Assembly (NCBI GenBank): GCA_023910675.1
Contig: JAAVWC010000019.1
Coordinates: 1-64,000 of the forward strand
Length of the DNA: 64,000 nt
Origin: Gemmatimonas sp.
GTDB lineage: Bacteria; Gemmatimonadota; Gemmatimonadetes; Gemmatimonadales; Gemmatimonadaceae
Reading direction: 5' to 3'
Shown here: positions 9,227 to 16,625 of the stretch, one piece after another
How positions within the stretch are numbered: the first letter of the stretch is position 1
Layout of the letters: the number at the start of each line of letters is the position of its first letter
Position numbers and translations under genes: made by a program
The notes under the pieces: generated by a model
What the model was told of the DNA's origin: nothing
Seen by the model: only the letters and a program-made list of their open reading frames with translations
Database searches by the model: none

Positions 9227-11115
9227 GGGTTCTCCATACGTACACGAAAGCGTGAATCGTGAGACCTGCCGAACTGCCTGATGCCGAACTGCCTGATGCC
9301 GAACTGCGTCGTACTGAGCTGCTGCGGTGCGCGCGCGCCGACGCCGCGCGCAAGTGTGGAGTCGACACGCACCGACTTGAGCCACGCGGGTTCCGCGTTG
9401 AGCTCCGTCCGTCCGGCGGGCATGCCGTTGAGCTTGAGGATATAGGCGGTGACCCACACGTACTCGTCTTCGGTAAGCGTACCGGGCGCCGCTTTGGGCA
9501 TCGCCTGACTCACGTAGTCGAAGAGGTCATACAGCGGCCGCCCGAACCATTTGAGCTGAAAGGCCGTGCCTTGATGAGATGCGGTCGTGTGACAGCCGAG
9601 ACAGTTACTGGTGAACACTTCGCGCCCCTTGGTCGCCTGCTCCGGCGTATACACACCGGCCATGGTGGAACGCGGCTGCGCAACGCTGCGCCGCGGCGAC
9701 AGCATCAGCGCGCCTAGCGAGAGCGCGACCAGCGCCGCCGCCCGTCGCGCGATCGGGTCTTTGGAAATGCGTGCAACGACACCACCCAGCACCCACGCCA
9801 CACCCGTCAGGACGAGCAGTACCATGAGCACCCGAATGGCGGTCAACACCAACGCCGCATCGAATGACGGCATCGCAATGTCGAACGCACGAAAGTCGGC
9901 AAAACGATTGCCGGTCCAATGCCACGCTTCGTGCGCAATGAACGCCGACCCGACGATGACCGCCGGACGCTCCGGCACGCGACGCAGCAGCAAATCGAGC
10001 AAGGGGATGAGCATGAGGAGCACGCCTACTTGGGCCAGTTCGACACCGATGTTGAAGGCCAGCAATGAAGTGAGCACATGCGGTCCCGCAAACTGCAGCG
10101 TGTTACGCAGCGCTGTCGAGAAGCCAAACCCATGCACCAACCCGAACACGAACGCCACCAGCCATCGCTTCTCGATCTGCGGACCCAGAATGTTGGATAC
10201 CGCCATCACCACAATGGAGAGCGCGATGATCACTTCGACGAGTGGGGCGAACCACCCCACATCGGGCGCCAAGCCCAAGGCGCTCGCGATCAGCGTGAGG
10301 GAGTGCGCCACGGTGAACGACGTGACGACTCCCAGCAGCGGCCGGAACTTGCGGAACGGCAGCACCAGGCAGAGCAGAAAGAGCAGATGATCGAATCCGC
10401 CGAGCATGTGCTGTACACCCTCAATGACAAACAGTCCCGCAGCATGCCACCAGCGCGGGTTTACCCGGACGAATCCCGGATTCCCCGTAAAGCTGTAGCC
10501 GCGCTCGCTCCCATCTTCGTTCACGAGCGTGAGCACGGTGGTGGTGTTCACGCCGAGGTTGGCCCACGTGGGGACGATGACGAGATCGCGCACACGCGCC
10601 CCGACGGGGACGTCGAGCTCCACCTCCAGGCGAAGCTGGCCGTGCGGAATGCCACTGACGTTTACCGGCGGCATGGCGGCGAGCGCCGCGAGGGCGCCGC
10701 CGTAGGTCGAGAACGCGCGATCGCTGGGGAGCGTGACGCGCACCGCCATCACGCGCGGGGCGGACAGCGTGGTGGCCCCATCGCGCAGCGTGAGCGCATC
10801 GGCAATCCACAGCTGCGCGGCATCACGTAGGAACGGCAGCGCCCTCGACAGGTCGAGCGCATCGTTGGCGAGTACTGGGAAATCCACGTCGCGGATAGCG
10901 TCCATGGGCACCTGCACCAGCAGGCGTACACGGTCACTGCCGGGAGCGACCCAGGCGCGCACACCGACGTGACGCGGAATCTCGTGGGCGACCGCAGCGC
11001 GAACCGGGAGCAGTGACGCCACCAGCATCGCGATCACGGTCCATAACCGACCGAAGCGCAACGATTGTCTGGACAGGGGGGAAGAGGCGGGTAGCTTCAA
11101 ACATGTCAGGTCCAC
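9223..11115 (-). CDS. HupE/UreJ membrane protein fused to a C-terminal cytochrome c domain
   Basis: About 630 residues from the GTG at 11115. A TTG at 11061 would also give a good signal peptide, so the exact start is uncertain. Order: signal peptide ending near AVAHEIP; an exported domain of about 190 residues; a HupE/UreJ-type region (GGFDHLLFLL near residue 240, VHGFGFS near 328, HEAWHW near 396) with six or more helices; then a single-heme domain with CLGCH near 505-509 and later MPAG. HupE/UreJ proteins are linked to nickel/cobalt movement, but many are of unknown role. The stop overlaps the PQQ enzyme start. The C-terminal tail carries a 5-residue repeat (QFGIR twice, then QFG). Confidence 0.8.
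   Translation of the reverse strand: MDLTCLKLPASSPLSRQSLRFGRLWTVIAMLVASLLPVRAAVAHEIPRHVGVRAWVAPGSDRVRLLVQVPMDAIRDVDFPVLANDALDLSRALPFLRDAAQLWIADALTLRDGATTLSAPRVMAVRVTLPSDRAFSTYGGALAALAAMPPVNVSGIPHGQLRLEVELDVPVGARVRDLVIVPTWANLGVNTTTVLTLVNEDGSERGYSFTGNPGFVRVNPRWWHAAGLFVIEGVQHMLGGFDHLLFLLCLVLPFRKFRPLLGVVTSFTVAHSLTLIASALGLAPDVGWFAPLVEVIIALSIVVMAVSNILGPQIEKRWLVAFVFGLVHGFGFSTALRNTLQFAGPHVLTSLLAFNIGVELAQVGVLLMLIPLLDLLLRRVPERPAVIVGSAFIAHEAWHWTGNRFADFRAFDIAMPSFDAALVLTAIRVLMVLLVLTGVAWVLGGVVARISKDPIARRAAALVALSLGALMLSPRRSVAQPRSTMAGVYTPEQATKGREVFTSNCLGCHTTASHQGTAFQLKWFGRPLYDLFDYVSQAMPKAAPGTLTEDEYVWVTAYILKLNGMPAGRTELNAEPAWLKSVRVDSTLARGVGARAPQQLSTTQFGIRQFGIRQFGRSHDSRFRVRMENP
9264..9310. repeat. 15-bp tandem repeat in the 3' end of the HupE-cytochrome gene
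   Basis: Two full copies and a partial third of a word close to tgccgaactgcctga lie back to back. In the minus-strand reading frame they encode QFGIRQFGIRQFG in the extreme C-terminal tail, just before the overlap with the PQQ gene. The unit is a multiple of three, so copy-number changes would keep the frame. Confidence 0.85.
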
Positions 11116-11231
11116 TCGATCTGGCGCGGGCGTCACCGTCTCCCTCCCACGGTGCGCAACCAATCGAAAATACCACCATCGCGCGGGATGCACACGGGCC
11201 TGCGCACCTCCCCGCCCCCTTGGAGTACGCA

Positions 11232-12413
11232 ATGCCGAGGTTCCGTCCCACGATGCGCTGGTCGCTGCTGGCCGCCGGCCTGGTGGCCCTCGCGGCCGCA
11301 CAGACCACCCTGCAGGCCTTCGACCGCCAAACGGTGCAGGCGCCGAAGTTCGAGGTCGATCCGCTGTGGCCCAAACCGCTTCCCAACCACTGGATTCTGG
11401 GCTCGGTTATTGGCGTCGGCGTCGACAGTCGCGACCACGTGTTCATCATCCACCGCGGCGATTCCACGCTTAATCAGCGGACGGAAGCCGGTGCTGACGG
11501 TAATCCAAAAATCGGGGAATGCTGCCGCTCCGCGCCGCCGGTGCTCGAGTTCGATCCCGACGGTAACCTCGTCAAAGCGTGGGGCGGACAGGGCGCCGGC
11601 TACGACTGGCCCGCGTCCAATCACGGCATAGCCATCGACGACAAGGACAACGTGTGGATCGGCGGCAACGGCGCCATGGATTCACAGATCCTCAAGTTCT
11701 CGCACGACGGCAAGTTCCTCGCGCAGTACGGTGCGCCCAAGCAGGCGGCCAACAGCAACGACACGTCCCACTTCGGTCGCGTGGCCAAGATCACGTTCGA
11801 TGCCAAGGCCGGCGAGGCGTATGTCGCCGACGGCTACGGCAACAAGCGTGTGGCCGTAATTGACGTGAATACGGGCCGCATCAAGCGCTACTGGGGTGCC
11901 TACGGCAACAAGCCCGACGACGCGCGCCTGCCCCCCTACGATCCCTCCGCACCGCTGGTGAAGCAGTTCCGCAATCCGGTGCACTGCGCCGAACCGTCCA
12001 ACGACGGGCTCGTCTACGTGTGCGATCGTCCGAACGACCGCATTCAGGTGTTCCAGAAGGACGGCAAGTTCGTAAAGGAAATTCAGGTCGCCAAGGAAAC
12101 GCGTGGCGACGGCTCCGTGTGGGATATCGCCTTCTCGCGCGACCCGCAGCAGAAGTACCTGTATCTGGCCGACGGCAAGAACGAGCGCGTGTACGTAATG
12201 GACCGTCAGTCGCTCGAAATTCTCACCTGGTTCGGCGACGGTGGCCGTCAGCCCGGCCAGTTCTTCGCCGTGCACAGCATTGCCAGCGACTCCAAGGGCA
12301 ACGTGTACACGACGGAAACCTACGAGGGCAAGCGCGTCCAGAAGTTCCGCTACAAGGGCATTGGCGCGGTCCCGCGCGGCTCGCAGGGCGTGGTGTGGCC
12401 GACGGGTAAGTAG
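11232..12413 (+). CDS. exported NHL-repeat beta-propeller protein (second copy)
   Basis: A 393-residue protein. The ATG at 11232 precedes a hydrophobic segment (WSLLAAGLVALAAAQTTLQA) that serves as signal peptide or anchor. The mature part is a series of NHL blades: VIGVGVDSRDHVFIIHRGD, NHGIAIDDKDNVWIGGNG, AKITFDAKAGEAYVADGYGN, VYVCDRPNDRIQVF and SIASDSKGNVYTTETY. It starts with DPLWPKPLPNHWILGSVIGV, a lead-in seen in many peptidyl-alpha-hydroxyglycine-lyase-like propellers of soil bacteria. It diverges from the HupE-cytochrome gene over about 116 bases, so the two may share a regulatory region. Enzymatic activity is not established. Confidence 0.85.
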   Translation: MPRFRPTMRWSLLAAGLVALAAAQTTLQAFDRQTVQAPKFEVDPLWPKPLPNHWILGSVIGVGVDSRDHVFIIHRGDSTLNQRTEAGADGNPKIGECCRSAPPVLEFDPDGNLVKAWGGQGAGYDWPASNHGIAIDDKDNVWIGGNGAMDSQILKFSHDGKFLAQYGAPKQAANSNDTSHFGRVAKITFDAKAGEAYVADGYGNKRVAVIDVNTGRIKRYWGAYGNKPDDARLPPYDPSAPLVKQFRNPVHCAEPSNDGLVYVCDRPNDRIQVFQKDGKFVKEIQVAKETRGDGSVWDIAFSRDPQQKYLYLADGKNERVYVMDRQSLEILTWFGDGGRQPGQFFAVHSIASDSKGNVYTTETYEGKRVQKFRYKGIGAVPRGSQGVVWPTGK

Positions 12414-12431
12414 GGCAAGCAACGGCGGTTT

Positions 12432-12538
12432 ACAGCTGGACACGGATTAAGCGGATGGAGCGGATGAGCGCGGATTAATTGCCTTGAAGGGCTTATCCGC
12501 GTCCATCCGCTCCATCCGTTTTATCCGTGTCCAGCTGT
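12432..12538. repeat. long inverted repeat, 46-bp arms, iterated GGATGGAGC-type word
   Basis: The left arm at 12432-12477 pairs with the right arm at 12493-12538 with five mismatches in 46, around a 15-base loop. Each arm consists of repeated ggat/cgga words (for example gcggatggagcggatg), so it is both tandemly repetitive and self-complementary. It fills the 170-base gap between the convergent NHL and RidA genes and could act as a bidirectional terminator, though no T-run follows either arm. Confidence 0.9.
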
Positions 12539-12583
12539 TACGGAGCCATGCCCACTAAACCGAGCCTATAGGCGCGCACGGGA

Positions 12584-13057
12584 TCAGGGAATCACACCCT
12601 GGCACTCGATCTCCACCTTGCCGCCCGGTACCACAAGCGCCGCCACAACGACCGTGGAGCGCGCCGGCGGATTGCTCGGGAAGAACTTGGTGTACGCCGA
12701 ATTCATCCCCTGAAAGTCCTTCACGTCGGTCAAAAAGACGGTGCACTTGGTGGCCGCGGCCGCGAGCGTCGTCCCCGCCGCTTTGAACACCTTTTCAGTG
12801 CTTTCCAAGGCCCGCGTGGTTTGCCCCGCGATGGTCGTATCGGTGGGACTGGTGCCGAGCTGGCCCGACGCCCAGAGCAATTTCCCAACGCGGATGCCAG
12901 GGCTGAGCGTAGCCGTTATGCGCTGTCCCTCTCCAACCACCGTTTGGCGCCCCTCTGCCGCTTGTGCGGAGAGTGGGGCGGCAGCGAGGATTGAGAGAGC
13001 CAACGAGGCCACCGTCAGGGTGGCGGCGGTCTTCGTGGAACGGCGCATACGATGCAT
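12584..13057 (-). CDS. exported RidA/YjgF-family protein
   Basis: 157 residues. I chose the ATG at 13057 because GGAGG stands 8 bases upstream; an earlier in-frame start at 13078 would leave that site inside the gene. The N-terminus is a signal peptide ending near APLSAQAAE, so this is a secreted or periplasmic member. The RidA fold follows: SPGIRVGKLLWASGQLG, then VFLTDVKDFQGMNSAYTKFF, and PPARSTVVVAALVVPGGKVEIEC, with the Arg of PARS that binds the carboxylate in deaminating members. Cytosolic RidA hydrolyses reactive enamines/imines; an exported form must do something else or act on periplasmic substrates. Single gene, divergent from the FmdB gene. Confidence 0.88.
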   Translation of the reverse strand: MHRMRRSTKTAATLTVASLALSILAAAPLSAQAAEGRQTVVGEGQRITATLSPGIRVGKLLWASGQLGTSPTDTTIAGQTTRALESTEKVFKAAGTTLAAAATKCTVFLTDVKDFQGMNSAYTKFFPSNPPARSTVVVAALVVPGGKVEIECQGVIP

Positions 13058-13124
13058 CGGATTTCCTCCGGGAAGCACGAAGTGGTGTGTTTACGCGTGA
13101 GCAACTCAGGGAGCTACGGCCAAT

Positions 13125-13370
13125 ATGCCCATCTTTGACTTCGTCTGCACCTCCTGCCAGCACAGCTTCGAAACGCTGGTCCGCGGCAGCACCGTCCCCA
13201 CCTGCCCTGCCTGCAACAGCACGACGCTCGAAAAGCAGCTCACCCTGCCCGCCATCAAGACGTCGGGCACGCAAGCCAAGGCCCTGCATGCCGCCAAGCA
13301 GCGCGACAAAAACCAAGGCGCTGAGCGTATGCACGCCCAGCGCCAGTACGAGCTGTCACACGACGACTGA
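13125..13370 (+). CDS. FmdB-family zinc-ribbon protein
   Basis: 81 residues. The N-terminus MPIFDFVCTSCQHSFE followed by CPAC is the FmdB/CxxC regulatory-type zinc ribbon: two CxxC knuckles at about residues 8-11 and 27-30. The C-terminal half is polar and charged, rich in Lys, Gln and His, with no further domain. Family members occur widely; one is linked to formamidase/acetamidase regulation, but most are of unknown function. It ends 5 bases before the stop of the convergent ankyrin gene. Confidence 0.9.
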   Translation: MPIFDFVCTSCQHSFETLVRGSTVPTCPACNSTTLEKQLTLPAIKTSGTQAKALHAAKQRDKNQGAERMHAQRQYELSHDD

Positions 13371-13375
13371 GGCCG

Positions 13376-15211
13376 TCAGCAGCTCTTGCACTTGTTCGAG
13401 TTCTTGGCGCCGAGCTTGACCAGGAGATCCACCGTTTCCAGGAAAGGGGGAATGCGCTGCACGGGCCCGTTGGCCATGTCGGCGGTCGTCTGGCCACGGC
13501 GGCTCAACGCCTTCACGTCGGTGCCCTTGCTCATGAGATACTGAATGAGCTCGTTGTCACCACGCGCAGCCGCGTGGTGCAACGGATTGTAGCCGTTATG
13601 GTCGCGCGCATTCGGGTCGGCCTTCATCTCCTCGATCAGATACTTCACCGCCGGAATCCACGCGTCCGGCGCATGCCGATGCGAATTGGCCGCGAACCCT
13701 TCGCCGTAGCCCACGCCTGACGCGGCGTGAATGGGATACACGCCGGGCCCCCCATCGGGAATGGGCGGCAATCCCGACGGATCAGCGCCGCCTGCAGCCC
13801 CTTCCTCTGGGGCATCATCCCCCGGCAGTCGCCCGATGGGCTTGATCGTCGGCACCGTCGGGTCGGCCTTGTATTGCACGAGCAGCTTCATGGCCGGCAC
13901 GTCGAGCCCGTAGGCCGCGCGCCAGAAGGGCGTGGCGCCCACCGTGTTCACGCCGAGCAGGTCGAAGTTGTACGACATGAACCACAAATGCTTCTTGAGA
14001 CGCACGTTCGGATCGGCACCCGCCTTGAGCATCATTTCCATGAGCTCGATGTGCGAGATCTTCTGCTGCATCTGCGCGGTGGGCTGCGGATACAGTGACT
14101 TGGGCGCCCACTGCGTGTTGAGCACCGCGTACAGCGGCGTGGCGCCGGCATCACTCGCCAGCTTCACATCGGCGCCCTTTTCCATGAGCACGCGCGCCAT
14201 GTCGAAGCGCCCGTTGATCGTGGCCATGAGCAGTGGCGACGTGTGATCGCCTTCACTCACATGGTTGATGTTGGCACCGGCCGCGAGGAGACGCAGCATC
14301 ACCGCATCGTTGCCTTCGCGCACTGCGAAGAGGAGCGGCGTGAGTCCACCCTTGTTGCCGATCAGCTCCCCGTACGACGGGCCACGCTGCTGGAAGCCGG
14401 TGGCCGGACGTGCGGAGTCACCGGTGGCGCGCACGGCGACGGTGGCGGGCGCTGCCGCCGAACGTGACGGAGCCGGCGCAGCCGCCGGCGTGATGTTCGG
14501 CGTCACATTGCTCGGCGCCAACGGCGACTCCGCCGCCTTGAGCGCCGCCACACGACGACCGCGCGCGACGAGCACGGTACGGATGTCGCGCTCCTGCTTG
14601 GGGATGTCATCGATCTTCGATGCCGCTTCGAGCCCAGCGCCCGCCTTGATGAGCACGTCGACGGCGGCCACGCGGTTGTACGCCGCCGCCCACATGAGCG
14701 GCGTCTGCCCCCATGCGGTTTCGCGGATATCCACCGGCACACCCTTCGCCAGCAGCGCCTGCACGCTTTCCGGGTTGCCGTTCCCCGCCGCAAAGTGCAG
14801 CGCCGTGGCACCACCAGTGCTCGTCGCCGCCAACGGATCGGCACCGTTGGCCAGCAGCAGCTTCACCACCGCCGCGCGTCCATCACGGGCCGCCAGATGC
14901 AGTGGCGTGTAGTTCCCGTTGCGCGTCATCGCATCGACACGCGCACCGGCATACACCAGCACCTGTGCCGATGAAAGATCGCCGCGCTGCGACGCCCAGT
15001 GCAGCGCCGACATCCCGTCAGGCTGCGACGCGTTCACGTCGACGCCCTGCTTGATGAGCACGCGCACCTTGGAGGTGTCGCCACGCATGACCGCGTCGGC
15101 CAACGGCGTCTCCGTGGGGTTACTGCGCGCCGCCGCCAACAACAGCGTCGTGGCACAGAGCGCGGCTCCCATCATGGCACGCATACGCGCGCCAGACGGC
15201 CCCTTAGGCAT
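13376..15211 (-). CDS. exported ankyrin-repeat protein
   Basis: 611 residues with a signal-type N-terminus (MRAMMGAALCATTLLLAAARS). Ankyrin repeats are clear: TPLADAVMRGDTSKVRVLIKQ, SALHWASQRGDLSSAQVLVYA, TPLHLAARDGRAAVVKLLLA and TALHFAAGNGNPESVQALLA in the first third, then a Pro/Ala-rich linker around residues 230-270, then at least five more repeats. The C-terminus ends in a Cys-containing CKSC tail. The start ATG lies inside the 3' end of the DUF1552 gene (8-base overlap), so translation is coupled. The DUF1592 - DUF1552 - ankyrin order suggests the protein binds or scaffolds the other two outside the cytoplasm, but no function has been established. Confidence 0.88.
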   Translation of the reverse strand: MPKGPSGARMRAMMGAALCATTLLLAAARSNPTETPLADAVMRGDTSKVRVLIKQGVDVNASQPDGMSALHWASQRGDLSSAQVLVYAGARVDAMTRNGNYTPLHLAARDGRAAVVKLLLANGADPLAATSTGGATALHFAAGNGNPESVQALLAKGVPVDIRETAWGQTPLMWAAAYNRVAAVDVLIKAGAGLEAASKIDDIPKQERDIRTVLVARGRRVAALKAAESPLAPSNVTPNITPAAAPAPSRSAAAPATVAVRATGDSARPATGFQQRGPSYGELIGNKGGLTPLLFAVREGNDAVMLRLLAAGANINHVSEGDHTSPLLMATINGRFDMARVLMEKGADVKLASDAGATPLYAVLNTQWAPKSLYPQPTAQMQQKISHIELMEMMLKAGADPNVRLKKHLWFMSYNFDLLGVNTVGATPFWRAAYGLDVPAMKLLVQYKADPTVPTIKPIGRLPGDDAPEEGAAGGADPSGLPPIPDGGPGVYPIHAASGVGYGEGFAANSHRHAPDAWIPAVKYLIEEMKADPNARDHNGYNPLHHAAARGDNELIQYLMSKGTDVKALSRRGQTTADMANGPVQRIPPFLETVDLLVKLGAKNSNKCKSC

Positions 15212-16592
15212 GAGCGTTCAGGTTGAGGACACCGTTGCTGTCGCCGAACGTAGTCACATCCTCGAGGCCAAGCGTGTGCATCATGCTGAGCATCGCATTG
15301 GCCATGGGGGTGCCGTCGGCCGCCTTGATGTGCGTGTTGCCAGCGAGACGGTTCTCCGCCTTGCCCAACAGAATGAGCGGGCAGCGACGATGGTTGTGCA
15401 GATTCGAGTCGCCCATGGGCGAACCGTAGATGATCATCGTCTTGTCGAGCATGTTGCTTTCGCCTTCCTGAATGCTCTTGAGCTTGTCCAGGAAGTACGG
15501 CAACATCGAGACGTGGTACTTGTTGATCATATTGAAGTCACGTACACCACGTTCCGTCCCGCCGTGGTGCGACGCCGGGTGGAACGGCTTGTCCGTGCCG
15601 CTCTCCGGATACGTGCGGCTGGAGCCGTCGCGTCCCATCTTGAACGAGAAGACGCGCGTGATATCGGCGGCGAACGCCAGTGCCTGAATGTCGAACATGA
15701 GCTTTACATGTTCGGCAAACGAGTCGGGCACCCCGGCCGGCGCTTCCGGCATCTCGCGCACTTCACCACTCATGTTACGGGCTTCCACGCGCTGAATGCG
15801 GCGCTCCACCTCGCGAATGTCGGTGAGGTAGCGATCGAGCCGGACTTTGTCCTCGGGACCGAGCATCGCCTTCATGGTGGACATTTCCCCCGACACGAAG
15901 TCGAGAATGCTGCGGCGCGTGCGACGACGCTCCGCGCGCTCGGCGCTCGTGCCGCCCACGCCGAACAACTTCTCGAACGCGACACGCGGATCGCGGATGA
16001 CCGGCAGCGGCTCGGTAGGCGAGGCCCAGCTGATGGAGTCGGTATACACGCAGGCGTAGCCATAGGCGCAGCCGCCCGCCTGATCGACGTTCTCGATGCA
16101 AAGCTGCATGGAGGGGATGGGCGTGTCCTGCCCATAGCGACGGGCATACATCTGATCGAGCGACGTGCCGACTCGCACATCCGAGCCTTCCGTCTGCCGC
16201 GGATGCATGTGCGTGAGGAACGTCGCGCTCGACCGGAAGTGGTCGCCGCCGATCTCGTTGGGCGAGGTGGGCTCCGCTTCGCGCACGTCGGTGTTGCTGA
16301 TGATCGTGAGGTAGTCACGATACTGCTCAAGCGACGTGAGTGCCGTGGGCGAGAGGTCGTACTGGCTGCCGGTGGCTGCGGGCGACCAGAGGTTCATCTT
16401 GGCGCCCCACTCGTTGCAACCGGCCGCGCCGTGCACCATCTCGATGGCCACGAGGCGCGGGGCTTGCTTGGCCGCGCCGAACGCGCCGCGGCCGGTGGGA
16501 ATCATCGCGTCGAGATACGGCAGGGCGATCGAGGCGCTCATCCCCTGCAGGAACTGACGGCGCGGCATGGCCTTTCCGCTCAGAAAATACAT
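15204..16592 (-). CDS. DUF1552 protein with Tat-type signal
   Basis: 462 residues. The ATG at 16592 has a GGAG about 8 bases upstream. The N-terminus contains PRRQFLQG followed by a hydrophobic stretch, a twin-arginine-like export signal. DUF1552 features: PRLVAIEMVHGAAGCNEWG at the front, the stretch GGDHFRSSATFLTHMHP, and near the C-terminus GSPMGDSNLHNHRRCPLILLG, a His-rich segment that looks like a metal or substrate site. The layout recalls alkaline-phosphatase/sulfatase-like DUF1501 relatives, but a catalytic residue cannot be named. It sits between the DUF1592 heme protein (upstream) and the ankyrin protein (downstream) in one operon, a pairing common in planctomycetes and soil phyla. 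Function unknown. Confidence 0.9.
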   Translation of the reverse strand: MYFLSGKAMPRRQFLQGMSASIALPYLDAMIPTGRGAFGAAKQAPRLVAIEMVHGAAGCNEWGAKMNLWSPAATGSQYDLSPTALTSLEQYRDYLTIISNTDVREAEPTSPNEIGGDHFRSSATFLTHMHPRQTEGSDVRVGTSLDQMYARRYGQDTPIPSMQLCIENVDQAGGCAYGYACVYTDSISWASPTEPLPVIRDPRVAFEKLFGVGGTSAERAERRRTRRSILDFVSGEMSTMKAMLGPEDKVRLDRYLTDIREVERRIQRVEARNMSGEVREMPEAPAGVPDSFAEHVKLMFDIQALAFAADITRVFSFKMGRDGSSRTYPESGTDKPFHPASHHGGTERGVRDFNMINKYHVSMLPYFLDKLKSIQEGESNMLDKTMIIYGSPMGDSNLHNHRRCPLILLGKAENRLAGNTHIKAADGTPMANAMLSMMHTLGLEDVTTFGDSNGVLNLNAHA

Positions 16593-16625
16593 CGATCGGT
16601 CTCCGGGTCGTGTGAAATGCGGGGA

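Noticed and set aside
12432-12538. Considered as a CRISPR array because of short repeated words
   Set aside because: Words are contiguous and arranged as one inverted pair; there are no spacers of constant length and no cas genes.
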